Shown here: positions 1 through 8,442 of the stretch, piece after piece
How positions within the stretch are numbered: position 1 is the first letter of the stretch
Layout of the letters: the number at the start of each line of letters is the position of its first letter
Assembly: GCF_034479375.1 (NCBI RefSeq)
Contig: NZ_CP140155.1
Span: forward strand, 4,378,501 to 4,442,500
Direction: 5' to 3'
DNA: 64,000 nt
Source of the DNA: Rhodopseudomonas palustris
Lineage (GTDB): Bacteria > Pseudomonadota > Alphaproteobacteria > Rhizobiales > Xanthobacteraceae
Position numbers and translations under genes: made by a program
Notes under the pieces: model-generated
Databases searched by the model: none
What the model was told of the DNA's origin: nothing
The model's input: the letters and a program-made list of their open reading frames with translations, nothing else

Positions 1-1041
1 CTGCGGCCCGACGACGCCAGCCCCTATCTGCTCGACGTCAACGACCTCGTGGTGCATTTCCGCACCGGGCGGAAGCGGCCGTGGGGCAAGCCGTCCTTCG
101 TCCACGCCGTCGACGGCGTCAGCTTCCGGGTCCGGCGCGGCACCACGTTCGGCATCGTGGGCGAGAGCGGCTCGGGCAAGTCGACCACCGCGCAGGCGAT
201 CATGCGGCTGGTGCCGTCGACCTCGGGCCAGATCGTGTTCCGCGGTGAGGACATCATGCCGCTCAGCGGCGAGCCGCTGCGGCAGGTGCGCCGGCATGTG
301 CAGATCGTGTTTCAGGATCCGTTCTCGGCGCTCGATCCGCGCCGCCGCGCCGGCGACCAGATCCGCGAGCCGCTCGATCTGCTGCAGATCGGCACCAGCC
401 GCGAACGCGACGAGCGGGTGCGGCAATTGCTGGCCGAGGTCGGGTTGCCGCCCGAGGCCGCCGACCTGTTTCCGCATCAGTTCTCCGGCGGCCAGCGCCA
501 GCGGCTGTGCATCGCCCGCGCGCTGGCGCCCGAACCCGAACTGATCGTCTGCGACGAGGCGGTCTCGGCGCTCGACGTCGCGATCCAGGCGCAGATTCTG
601 AACCTGCTGAAGAAGCTGCAGCGCGAGCGCGGGCTGACCTACATCTTCATCTCGCACGACCTCGGCGTGATCCAGCAATTCTGCGACGAGATCGCCGTGA
701 TGTATCTCGGCAAGATCGCCGAGCAGGCGCCGGCCTCGGCGCTGTTCACCGGGCCGCGGCATCCCTACACCTGGTCGCTGGTGTCGGCCGCGGTGCCGCC
801 CGGGCCGCTGCGCGACGAACTCAAGGCGAGATATCTGGTCAAGGGCGAGCCGCCGTCGCCGGTCGATCCGCCGCCCGGCTGCCGGTTCGCGCAGCGCTGC
901 CCGTTCGCGATCGAGCGCTGCCGCGAGGAATTGCCGTTCCTCGACGCCACCGGTCCCGAGCACTACGTCGCGTGCCATCGCAAGGATGAACTCGGCGTGC
1001 CGGACTTCACGCCGCGCGTCGCCAGCGGGCCGATCGGTTAG
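1..1041 (+). CDS. Oligopeptide/dipeptide ABC transporter ATP-binding protein (5' truncated by window edge)
   Basis: This is the ATPase subunit of a peptide-type ABC importer (DppF/OppF class), which powers uptake through a membrane permease pair. The frame is open from base 1, so the start lies outside the window. In the visible part, the Walker A motif GESGSGKST is near residue 54, the signature SGGQRQR near 162 and Walker B LIVCDEA near 181. The C-terminal oligo_HPY region (HPYTWSLVSAAVPP, then a Cys-rich CRFAQRCPFAIERC stretch) is typical of peptide transporters. The permease genes are presumably upstream, outside the window. The substrate is inferred from the family only. Confidence 0.93.
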   Translation: MRPDDASPYLLDVNDLVVHFRTGRKRPWGKPSFVHAVDGVSFRVRRGTTFGIVGESGSGKSTTAQAIMRLVPSTSGQIVFRGEDIMPLSGEPLRQVRRHVQIVFQDPFSALDPRRRAGDQIREPLDLLQIGTSRERDERVRQLLAEVGLPPEAADLFPHQFSGGQRQRLCIARALAPEPELIVCDEAVSALDVAIQAQILNLLKKLQRERGLTYIFISHDLGVIQQFCDEIAVMYLGKIAEQAPASALFTGPRHPYTWSLVSAAVPPGPLRDELKARYLVKGEPPSPVDPPPGCRFAQRCPFAIERCREELPFLDATGPEHYVACHRKDELGVPDFTPRVASGPIG

Positions 1042-1058
1042 CTACAACGGATCCACAT

Positions 1059-1142
1059 CGTCATTGCGAGCGAAGCGAAGCAATCCAGTGGCCGCACGCG
1101 ACGCGGCTGGATTGCTTCGTCGCTGCGCTCCTCGCAATGACG
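1059..1142. repeat. REP-like inverted repeat (GTCATTGCGAG / CTCGCAATGAC type)
   Basis: The outer arms read CGTCATTGCGAG and CTCGCAATGACG, with an inner pair AGCAATCCAG / CTGGATTGCT. A second copy of the same family lies at 60261-60337. It sits between the ABC ATPase stop and the convergent flagellar-like gene, so it could act as a bidirectional terminator, as REP-like elements often do. Confidence 0.85.
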
Positions 1143-1157
1143 GACCCGGATTGACGA

Positions 1158-1568
1158 CTACGCCGTGGCGTCGAGCAGCGCCTTGGTCATGTCGCGGTCG
1201 GCTTTCAGCGTCGCGAGATTCGCGGTGTAGCTGTATTTGGCGACCATCTGGCCGATCAGTTCCTGCGCCAGATCGACATTCGGCGCGGCCACCATGCCGT
1301 TTTCATCGGCGAACGGCGCCTGCGGATCGGAGACCGCGATCGTGCCGGGCGTCGTCGTGGTGACGCTGGTCTGCGTGCCGCTCCCCGGGACGGCGGTCTG
1401 GACCACCTGCAGCGGCTTGTAGGCCTGCGGCGCGCCGGCCGGCACCGTGCCGTTCGCCGCCGGCAGCGTCCCCGTGGACTGCTGATTGGCGACGTTGCTG
1501 GCGGAGACTTCGAGCCGCCTGGTCGTGGCCTTCAGGCCGGACACGGCGATCGCGGAAATGCTGGACAT
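1158..1568 (-). CDS. Flagellar basal-body rod-like protein (FlgC/Flg_bbr family), stand-alone
   Basis: This 136-residue protein has the two conserved ends of flagellar rod and hook proteins. The N-terminal segment SAIAVSGLKATTRRLEVSASN resembles the flg_bb_rod domain, and the C-terminal segment QELIGQMVAKYSYTANLATLK resembles Flg_bbr_C. The middle is short and rich in Thr, Ala and Pro. FlgC is normally about the same length, but no other flagellar gene is nearby. It may be an orphan paralogue rather than the operon copy of FlgC, so no symbol is given. Confidence 0.75.
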   Translation of the reverse strand: MSSISAIAVSGLKATTRRLEVSASNVANQQSTGTLPAANGTVPAGAPQAYKPLQVVQTAVPGSGTQTSVTTTTPGTIAVSDPQAPFADENGMVAAPNVDLAQELIGQMVAKYSYTANLATLKADRDMTKALLDATA

Positions 1569-1688
1569 GGCGCACTCGCAGCGTTGGGGCCGGGAAACCT
1601 AACGCGCCCCGCGCAACGATCCGTTCACCGCGCGCCGACAATGCGAGCGATCCCGTTAAGCCGCCGTCAGCCATCGCTGGCCGGCCGA

Positions 1689-2612
1689 TCAGGCGGCTCC
1701 GGCCGCGGTCGTGCCGGGCGCCGTCTGCGCCGGCTGCGGACGGCGGCGAAGTTTGCGGCGCGCCCACAGCACCACGCCGGAGACCAGCAGGCCGAACAGC
1801 GCCACCGAGACGATCACGTTGAGCGCCCCCGAGATCAGCGCCGACCAATTGCCCTCGTGCAGCAGCCGTGGCCAGTTGCGCGGCAGCGGCGCGACGCCGT
1901 CCGCGCTGAAGCCGTAGGCGCGCAGTTCGCCGCCTTCGTAGATCCGCGCCATCAGCCGACCGCCGCGATTGGCGATCATCGCCAGATGCGCGACGTCGTG
2001 CGACTGCGCGACCGCGCGGACGGCGTCGGCGAGCGGCAGCGGAGCCCGGGCCGCCGCCGGCGGCGGGGCGCTCTGCAGCGTCAGTCCGAACGCGAGAAAC
2101 AGGCCGGTGATCGGGCTCAGCAGCAACAGCGGCAGCGTGAACCAGGCCGCTCCCTTGTGCCAGCCGGCGAGGCTGTTGCGCAGCCGCGGCAGGCCCATCA
2201 GGATGCCGATGGCCATCACCACGACCAGCGCGATGGTCGAGGAAATCACCAGCCACTCGTATCCGAGCAGCCGCTCATGGGTGCGCCGCGCCCACAGCAG
2301 CACATCGCCGAGCGGATCGGACGCCGTCGCGGCTTCGCCGGTGGCGAGGTCGATCGCCGGCGCGTTGACGCCCATCAGGCGCATCTGCTGTCCGCTGGCG
2401 TTGATCGCCAGACCACGCGCCTTGCCGGCGGGGTCGTGGCGCTGCAGCAGGCCGGTGATACGCTCGGCGTCGACCATGCCGGCGGGCAGGCCACGGCTCT
2501 GGATGATCGGTTCGACCGACAGGATCAGCCCGGTGAAGATGATCGCGATCAGCGGCAGCGCGAACACCAAAGTGGTCCAGCGGTGCAGCTTGAGGAGCAG
2601 GGCGTTGTTCAT
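1689..2612 (-). CDS. PepSY-associated transmembrane protein (PiuB-like)
   Basis: This 307-residue inner-membrane protein has four clear hydrophobic segments at about 14-36, 119-142, 155-179 and 258-285. Periplasmic PepSY-like regions lie between them. The segments are flanked by conserved-looking histidines (H10, H112, H152, H252), as in PepSY_TM proteins linked to iron or siderophore reduction and uptake. The basic, Pro/Ala-rich C-terminus is probably cytoplasmic. No TonB receptor or regulator is adjacent, so an iron role is inferred from the family alone. Confidence 0.8.
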   Translation of the reverse strand: MNNALLLKLHRWTTLVFALPLIAIIFTGLILSVEPIIQSRGLPAGMVDAERITGLLQRHDPAGKARGLAINASGQQMRLMGVNAPAIDLATGEAATASDPLGDVLLWARRTHERLLGYEWLVISSTIALVVVMAIGILMGLPRLRNSLAGWHKGAAWFTLPLLLLSPITGLFLAFGLTLQSAPPPAAARAPLPLADAVRAVAQSHDVAHLAMIANRGGRLMARIYEGGELRAYGFSADGVAPLPRNWPRLLHEGNWSALISGALNVIVSVALFGLLVSGVVLWARRKLRRRPQPAQTAPGTTAAGAA

Positions 2613-3301
2613 CGGATATCCAATCTTCAGCGATGGCGCGAGCGAGGGGGCCGGCGCGTCGCGGTTCCGATCCGCTGCTGCCGCGTCCCAATGCTCTGCC
2701 GAATGGGTTTAGCGCCGCCAACCTATCGGGCCGCTGACAAAACGCCGGACCGCTTGCCAGGCGTGTGAAATCATCATGGCTCCCGAGGCCGTGCGATCGC
2801 GCGCGCCGTCGACGAATCGGACGCGGCGTTCGGGCCACGCGCGAATCACTTGGTCGCGCCGATGTGCGTTGCGGCGAATCATCTGCGTGCATCGCAATGA
2901 TTTGTCCGGAATGTCCCGGACGAGGCATGTCGAACTAACTGACAACGGCGCCTCGGTGAGCGCTGTCTGCGACGAGGTCCCATTAGTTCGATGTCGCAGG
3001 CAAGTTCCGCGCTGCGGTCGCGACCACGCCGGCCGGCGGGTTCGCGTCACCGCCCGCCGTGTCCGAAATACGCCCGTTTTGCCAGACCGATAGACGTTGG
3101 TATCGTGCCGGGTGCAGGGCCTGCGAGGCAATTCGCGTGCGCACGCCGCCATGCTCCGTCGCGTCTTTCGCGTGCGTCCGCGCGGCTTCATTCGCCCGGC
3201 ATTTAGTCTGATTAAACTTGTCCCTGTTGAAATTCCCGAGTGTTGCTACGATGCTGCAGTTAAGATCGGAATCGTGCAAAACCAACTGGTATGGAGGTAG
3301 T
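2613..3301. other. 689-bp intergenic region without a convincing gene
   Basis: Open frames here have no recognisable protein features. The stretch holds nested inverted repeats: GTCCGG (2904-2909) with CCGGAC (2916-2921), and TCGAACTAA (2930-2938) with TTAGTTCGA (2983-2991). The second pair encloses CCTCG (2951-2955) with CGAGG (2973-2977). It may contain divergent promoters for the PepSY protein and for the small secreted protein at 3302. Confidence 0.5.
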
Positions 3302-3646
3302 ATGCGCTCCTCAACGATGATCCTGCTGGGCTCCGTCGCCCTTGTCGCTGCATTCGCGGTCAGTGATCGCATCGGCGGTCCGCGCGGCATGCTGATCGAA
3401 CCGGCCATCGCGGCGACTCCGGTCGCTCCGCCGCCGCCCCCGGCATTTCGCACCGTGACGTCGTCGTCATGTCCGGCGAACGGCTGCCCGACCACCTGCG
3501 AAGCCGACGAGGCGCTGATCTCGGCGATCTGCATCGGCTCCACCGGCGCGAAATTCAGCGACAATCTTCTGATCGAGAACGGACAGATCACCGCGAGCTG
3601 CGGCCCGTCCTCGACGGCCATCGTGGTGTCCTGCGCCCGCAAATAA
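3302..3646 (+). CDS. Small exported protein, unknown function
   Basis: This is a 114-residue protein. The ATG at 3302 was chosen because a strong Shine-Dalgarno GGAGGT (3293-3298) precedes it, although the frame is open further upstream. The N-terminus MRSSTMILLGSVALVAAFAV is a hydrophobic signal or anchor segment. It is followed by a Pro-rich linker (VAPPPPPAF) and a domain with five cysteines (SCPANGCPTTCEAD, AICIG, SCGPS, VSCARK region) that could form disulfides in the periplasm. I do not recognise the family. Confidence 0.65.
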   Translation: MRSSTMILLGSVALVAAFAVSDRIGGPRGMLIEPAIAATPVAPPPPPAFRTVTSSSCPANGCPTTCEADEALISAICIGSTGAKFSDNLLIENGQITASCGPSSTAIVVSCARK

Positions 3647-3726
3647 GCGCCGCCGGCACTTCTCAAAGGGGGCTGCGCGGTCGGGCGTCCGACGCGGAGC
3701 CCTCTGCAGTATCAAGGGTCAAACCG

Positions 3727-4131
3727 ATGCAAAACTGGTTCGTCGCACTCGCCGTCGCGGTGCTGATCGTCATCGGCTTCGCCGCCGGACCGATGTCCGT
3801 CGTCGTCGCTTTCCTGTCGTTCTGGGTCACGCTGTATCTGGTCTGGGCCTACGAGCTCGGCTTCAAGGACACCTGGGCGCGCTACGGCCTCAACCGCGTC
3901 AAGCCGCCGTTCTGGGCCGAGGAGAACAAGGTCTGGTTCTATCCGATCTTCGGCGATCGGGTGAAGGTGGTGAAGGCCGCCGCGGTGGCGCTGCTGATCG
4001 TCGCATTCAGCCTGATGCTGCCGGTGTCGGTGGTGCGGATCGCGACGCTGGTCGTGCTGGCCTGGTACGTCACCGAGATCTACCGGGCGCAGAAAAACGT
4101 CGATCAGCTCGATCGGGCGCGGTTCAACTAA
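3727..4131 (+). CDS. Small integral membrane protein, unknown function
   Basis: This 134-residue protein begins MQNWFVALAVAVLIVIGFAAG. It has three or four hydrophobic segments: the N-terminus, a second around VVVAFLSFWVTLYLVWAY, and a pair VVKAAAVALLIVAFSLML / VVRIATLVVLAWYV near the C-terminus. An aromatic, basic loop (WARYGLNRVKPPFWAEENKVWFYPIF) separates the pairs. The ATG at 3727 starts directly with the first membrane segment. It lies 80 bp after the small exported protein and may be co-transcribed. No function can be assigned. Confidence 0.7.
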   Translation: MQNWFVALAVAVLIVIGFAAGPMSVVVAFLSFWVTLYLVWAYELGFKDTWARYGLNRVKPPFWAEENKVWFYPIFGDRVKVVKAAAVALLIVAFSLMLPVSVVRIATLVVLAWYVTEIYRAQKNVDQLDRARFN

Positions 4132-4177
4132 GTCGCGCGCGGGCACCCGGTTGCGATCGCCCGCCCGGGCGTCGCGA

Positions 4178-4216
4178 ACGTCATCCCGAGGCGCTCGCCT
4201 CAGGATGATGTTCGGC
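4178..4216. repeat. Small inverted repeat (CATCCCGAGGCG / CGCCTCAGGATGATG)
   Basis: A short hairpin of the TCATCCTGAGG repeat family lies between the membrane protein and the phasin gene. Larger relatives occur at 13387 and 39268. It may act as a terminator. Confidence 0.5.
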
Positions 4217-4348
4217 TTGCTCCGCTCGCAGCAGGTTTTCGATTAGCCATTTTCTCAAACGCCTCGCGCCGCCACTGGACGGGGCGTGCGATTTGTAGAT
4301 CAATACGACAGTACAACAGCAACGGCGTTGCGGCCCGAGGAGATTGCG

Positions 4349-4690
4349 ATGGCAGACAAGGACTCATCCGACGTCATCCTGAACATGATGTCGAAGAACC
4401 TCGAACAGGCGCGCGGCGCGATGAACAACTATCTGCAGTTCATCGAAAAGAGCCTGTCGGTGTCTCCGATGGGAACGAGCAGCCAGGCCAACACGCTGAA
4501 GGGCTATGTCGAACGCAACGTCCAGGCGACCTTCGATTTCTCCGAACAGTTGCTGCACGCCAAGGATTTCCAGGACGTCGTCCGGATCCAGACCGAATTT
4601 CTGCAGACCCAGTTCCGGGTGCTGACCGATCAGGCCAAGGACGTGGTCGAGATGACCAAGCCGACGGTGATCGTACCGCGCGACGGTTAG
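4349..4690 (+). CDS. Phasin family protein
   Basis: This 113-residue, mostly helical amphipathic protein has the phasin signature of polyhydroxyalkanoate granule proteins: KNLEQARGAMNNYLQFIEKS at the N-terminus, then QATFDFSEQLLHAKDFQDVV and IQTEFLQTQFRVLTDQAKD. Phasins coat PHA granules and help control their number and size. The ATG at 4349 follows GAGGAG and starts MADKDSSD; the upstream in-frame ATG at 4286 lacks a good ribosome site. No PHA synthesis gene is in the window. Confidence 0.85.
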   Translation: MADKDSSDVILNMMSKNLEQARGAMNNYLQFIEKSLSVSPMGTSSQANTLKGYVERNVQATFDFSEQLLHAKDFQDVVRIQTEFLQTQFRVLTDQAKDVVEMTKPTVIVPRDG

Positions 4691-4806
4691 TCCGTTCGGG
4701 CGCCGCGCCGCCGATTGACGCGCCCGGGAGCGCGGCCGGAACCAAACCGGCCCGCCCGGCTTGCTGGATGCTCCGTGCAACTCGTTCACGCATTTGGACA
4801 GGCGCC

Positions 4807-5025
4807 ATGCTGAAATCAGTCGTGACCTTCGCTGCCCTGCTGCTGCTCGTGTCGGCAGCGCAGGCGCAGTCCGGCCGCCCCGATCCGGGCTGCGGCCGTG
4901 ACGTCTCGCGGTTCTGCCGCGCGGTGATGGACCAGGGCGACGGCGCGATCCTCGCCTGCCTGCAAAAGAACCGCGCGCGACTGAGCAAGACCTGCGCCAA
5001 GGTGCTGGCGGACCACGGCCAGTAG
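4807..5025 (+). CDS. Small secreted Cys-rich repeat (GLG1-type) protein
   Basis: This 72-residue protein starts MLKSVVTFAALLLLVSAAQAQ, a classical signal peptide with a likely cleavage site after AQA. The mature part carries a CGRDVSRFCRAV-x(n)-CLQKNRARLSKTC pattern typical of the Cys_rich_GLG1 repeat found in small periplasmic proteins of rhizobiales. An in-frame ATG at 4768 would add 13 residues before the signal peptide and is less likely. The biochemical role of this family is unknown to me. Confidence 0.75.
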   Translation: MLKSVVTFAALLLLVSAAQAQSGRPDPGCGRDVSRFCRAVMDQGDGAILACLQKNRARLSKTCAKVLADHGQ

Positions 5026-5034
5026 CAAGGCCGT

Positions 5035-6726
5035 TCAGGTCGAGCCGCCGCTGACGCCGGCGACCGGCAGCACCTCGGTGCCGGTGGCGCGATCGGGCGA
5101 ATCGTCCTTCCAGCGCACCGATCCGAACGGTCGCTCCAGCATGCGGCGGACCCGGATCGGGTCCGGGCCGCGATGGAACGCCATGGCGCGCTGATGCAGC
5201 TCGCGGTCCTGCTGGGTCGAACGGTTGCGCTGGCGCAGATAGTCCAGCCAGGTCGGGCAGTGATAGCGTTCGGTCCACAGTTCCGGATCGGCGATGTCGC
5301 GCGCGATCGACCAGCCATAGGCGCCGTTGCGCTGCCGGCTGAGCTGCACCTGCTGCATCACGCCGTGAAACGTCCGGGCATCGTCCTGATCGACCCGGTA
5401 CTCGATCTCGACCACCAGCGGTCCGCTGCGCGGCGTCAGCGCCAGCCGTACTTCCGGGTCGGCCAGAAGATCGGCGTCCTCAATCTGTTTGCCGACCGAC
5501 GGCATCCGCAGCAGCAATCCGAGCAGCGGCGAGACGAACATCGCGCCGGCCGAAATCAGCAAGGACGGCGCGACGCCGGACAGGTCGGCGACATGGCCCC
5601 AGACCCAGCTTCCGATCGCGACGCCGCCGGCGATCGAGGCCTGGAACGCGGCCAGCGAGCGGCCCGCCACCCAGCGCGGCGCCGACAATTGCACGCCGAT
5701 GTTGAACAGCGCGATCGCCAGCATCCACACCGCGCCGGCCACCACCAGCGCCGCGGCGGTGAGCAGCGACCAGCGGCTCAGCGCGATCGCCGCCATCGCC
5801 ACCCCCATGATCAGCGCACAGCCGCGGATCGCGGCCTCGCTGCTCAGGCGCTGGCGCACCATCCCGACATAGAGCGCGCCGATCACCGCGCCGACGCCGA
5901 ACGCGCCGAGCAGAATGCCGTAGGTCTCGGCGCCGCTGCCGAGCAGATCGCGCGCCACCAGCGGCATCAGCGCCAGCACCGACGAGCCGGCGATGCCGGT
6001 GATCAGCGTCCGCGCCAGCACGATGCGGATCGACGGCGAGTTGGCGATGTAGCGCACGCCGGTGACGATCGCGCGGTTCATCCGCTCCGGCGGCAGCCGC
6101 GGCGGCTCGCTCACCCGCCGCCACAGGAACAGCACCACCAGCAGCGGCAGATACAGCACCGCATTGGCCGCGAACGCCGCGACCGCGCCGGCGGTCGCCA
6201 CCACGACGCCGCCGACCGCCGGGCCGAAGCTGCGGGCGATGTTGTAGCTGATGCCGTTCAGCGTCACCGCCGCGGGCAGCGCCTCGCCCGGCACCTGCTC
6301 GCTGACCGAGGCCTGCCAGGCCGGGCCGAACAGCGCCATGCCGGTGCCGATCACGAAGCAGAAGGCGAGCAGGATCTCCGGCGTCACCAGGCCGAGATGC
6401 GCCAGCACCGACAGCATCGTCGCGCCGCCGAGGCCGAGCGTCAGCGAAGCCATCCCGACCAGACGGCGGTCGTACATGTCGGCGATCGCCCCGGCCGGCA
6501 TCGCCACCAGCATGATCGGCAGCATCAGGGCGGTCTGCACCAGCGCCACCTTGTCGGCCGAGGAGGTCATCTGGGTCATCGCCCAGGCGGCGCCGACGCC
6601 GTTGATCATCAGGCCGAGATTGGACAACAGGCTCGCCAGCCAGATCCGGCGGAACAGCGCATAGCGCAGCGGCGCCGCGACGCCGCCGGCGGAGAACGCG
6701 CCTCGCTTCGAGCCGCCCGTCATCAA
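5035..6726 (-). CDS. MFS transporter (enterobactin exporter EntS-like, MFS_3) with C-terminal soluble domain
   Basis: This 563-residue protein has about 11-12 hydrophobic segments within the first ~400 residues. It carries the MFS loop pattern DMYDRRLVG after the second helix. The closest family by eye is MFS_3 (EntS-type exporters), whose alphaproteobacterial members carry a soluble tail. Here residues ~430-563 form a hydrophilic domain (ARTFHGVMQQVQLSRQRNGA, WTERYHCPTWLDYLRQ) resembling the antibiotic-biosynthesis-monooxygenase-like dimerisation fold. The substrate is unknown. It is divergent from the P450 gene at 7013, with 286 bp between them. Confidence 0.85.
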   Translation of the reverse strand: MMTGGSKRGAFSAGGVAAPLRYALFRRIWLASLLSNLGLMINGVGAAWAMTQMTSSADKVALVQTALMLPIMLVAMPAGAIADMYDRRLVGMASLTLGLGGATMLSVLAHLGLVTPEILLAFCFVIGTGMALFGPAWQASVSEQVPGEALPAAVTLNGISYNIARSFGPAVGGVVVATAGAVAAFAANAVLYLPLLVVLFLWRRVSEPPRLPPERMNRAIVTGVRYIANSPSIRIVLARTLITGIAGSSVLALMPLVARDLLGSGAETYGILLGAFGVGAVIGALYVGMVRQRLSSEAAIRGCALIMGVAMAAIALSRWSLLTAAALVVAGAVWMLAIALFNIGVQLSAPRWVAGRSLAAFQASIAGGVAIGSWVWGHVADLSGVAPSLLISAGAMFVSPLLGLLLRMPSVGKQIEDADLLADPEVRLALTPRSGPLVVEIEYRVDQDDARTFHGVMQQVQLSRQRNGAYGWSIARDIADPELWTERYHCPTWLDYLRQRNRSTQQDRELHQRAMAFHRGPDPIRVRRMLERPFGSVRWKDDSPDRATGTEVLPVAGVSGGST

Positions 6727-7012
6727 AGCCGTTCCCTTCGCACGTTATCCTCGCCGCACCGCGCCGATTGCCGGAGCTTGTTGCAGTGATGCCTGCGAAG
6801 CTCCGGGCCTGTCCAGTGCCAACGTAGGCCGACGCTGCGCCCGGCCGGTTCAACGAGAAGTGAATCGTGGCCGGCGTGGCCGCTGACGGAGAACCGCGTC
6901 ACGGTGGCCGAACTGACCGATTAGGCCGGCCGGCCTTCCCTCGGCCCGGTTCGCTCCCTAGCTTGAGAGACGAGGAACCGAGACCGAGAAACCGGAACGA
7001 GGAGAGCCCCCT

Positions 7013-8401
7013 GTGAGCATCGCCGAAGTCTACGACGTCGACGACCGCCGCGCGCCGCTGGTGCCGCCTGCGCCGCCGCGCGCGCCGGACGACATCTCCG
7101 CGCTCGGCCGGCTCGCGGCGATCCGCCGCAACGCGATCGCGAGCTGGGGCGCTCGCGCCTATCAGGACGATATCGTCAAGGGCCGGTTCTTCAACCACGC
7201 CAGCTACATTCTCAATACGCCGGATGCGATCCGGCATGTGCTGGTCGACAATGACGAGAACTACACGCGGACCGCGACCGGCATCCGCGTGCTGCAGCCG
7301 ATGCTCGGCGAAGGCCTGCTGCTGGCGCAGGGCCGCGCCTGGAAACATCAGCGCCGCACGCTGGCGCCGGCGTTCACGCCGCGCGCGGTCGGCACGCTGG
7401 TGCCGCATATGATATCGGCGACCGAGGAGACCGTCGCCGAGCTGCGCGACAGCGCCGGCGCGCCGGTCGACCTGCGCGAGAAGATGCAGCATCTGGCGCT
7501 GGAGATCGCCGGGCGGACGATGTTCTCGTTCGGGATGGGCAGCCACGGCAAGGCGCTGCGCGATTACGTCATCGAGTACGGCACCAGACTCGCGAGCCCG
7601 CGATTTCTCGACCTGCTGCTGCCGCTCGGCTGGCCGACGCCGCAGGATATTTCGCGGGCGTTGTTCCGCCGGCGCTGGACCAAATTCGTCGGCGAACTGA
7701 TCGCCGCCCGCCGCGCCGCCGGCAAGGCGGAGGGCGCGCCGCCGCGCGATCTGTTCGATCTGATGGTCGCGGCGCGCGATCCCGAGACCTTTGAGGCGTT
7801 CTCCGACGATCAGCTCGGCGATCAGGTCGCCACCATGATCCTCGCCGGCCACGAGACCACCGCGACCGCGCTGTTCTGGGCGCTGTATCTGCTGGCGCTC
7901 GATCCGCAGACGCAGGACAACCTCGCCGACGAAGCGCGCGGTGCCGGCACCGCCGGGACCCCCGCGCTCGAGCAATTGCCGTTCACTCGCGCGGTGCTCG
8001 ACGAGACGCTGCGGCTGTATCCGCCGGCGTTCCTGATCGCGCGCGAGGCGGCCGGGCCCGACAGCGTCGCCGGCCACGCCATCCGCCGGCGCGACGTCGT
8101 TCTGATCGCGCCGTGGCTGCTGCACCGGCACGAGAAGCTGTGGGACAATCCCGGCGCCTTCATGCCGTCGCGCTTCCTGCCGGGCGCGCCGCCGCCGGAT
8201 CGCTTCGCCTATCTGCCGTTCGGCGTCGGGCCGCGGATCTGCATCGGGGCGCATTTCGCGCTGGTCGAGGCGACGCTGGCGCTGGCGCGGATCGTCGGTG
8301 CGTTCCGGATCGAACTGATCGACACCGCCCCGGTGATGCCGATCGGCATCGTCACCACCCAGCCCGATCGGTCGCCGCTGTTCCGGCTCACGCGGCGGTG
8401 A
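7013..8401 (+). CDS. Cytochrome P450
   Basis: This 462-residue, soluble-type P450 is a haem-thiolate monooxygenase. Its motifs are the I-helix oxygen-binding AGHETTA, the K-helix ETLR (ExxR) and the Cys-ligand loop FGVGPRICIG with Cys410 as axial ligand. The GTG start at 7013 is supported by GGAGAG eight bases upstream. There is no N-terminal membrane anchor. No ferredoxin or reductase gene is adjacent, so redox partners must be encoded elsewhere. The substrate cannot be read from sequence. Confidence 0.95.
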   Translation: MSIAEVYDVDDRRAPLVPPAPPRAPDDISALGRLAAIRRNAIASWGARAYQDDIVKGRFFNHASYILNTPDAIRHVLVDNDENYTRTATGIRVLQPMLGEGLLLAQGRAWKHQRRTLAPAFTPRAVGTLVPHMISATEETVAELRDSAGAPVDLREKMQHLALEIAGRTMFSFGMGSHGKALRDYVIEYGTRLASPRFLDLLLPLGWPTPQDISRALFRRRWTKFVGELIAARRAAGKAEGAPPRDLFDLMVAARDPETFEAFSDDQLGDQVATMILAGHETTATALFWALYLLALDPQTQDNLADEARGAGTAGTPALEQLPFTRAVLDETLRLYPPAFLIAREAAGPDSVAGHAIRRRDVVLIAPWLLHRHEKLWDNPGAFMPSRFLPGAPPPDRFAYLPFGVGPRICIGAHFALVEATLALARIVGAFRIELIDTAPVMPIGIVTTQPDRSPLFRLTRR

Positions 8402-8442
8402 TCAAAAAGGCTTCATTTGGCCGACATCGAGACGTGACCTAA

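Noticed and set aside
2709..3191. Possible protein genes in the 2.6-3.3 kb gap
   Set aside because: The frames lack a good start, have Arg-rich composition and overlap each other on both strands; no domain was seen.
5173..6789. Long open frame on the strand opposite the MFS transporter gene
   Set aside because: It is low-complexity (His/Arg/Gln/Asp-rich) and mirrors the codon pattern of the real gene; long antisense frames are expected in GC-rich DNA.
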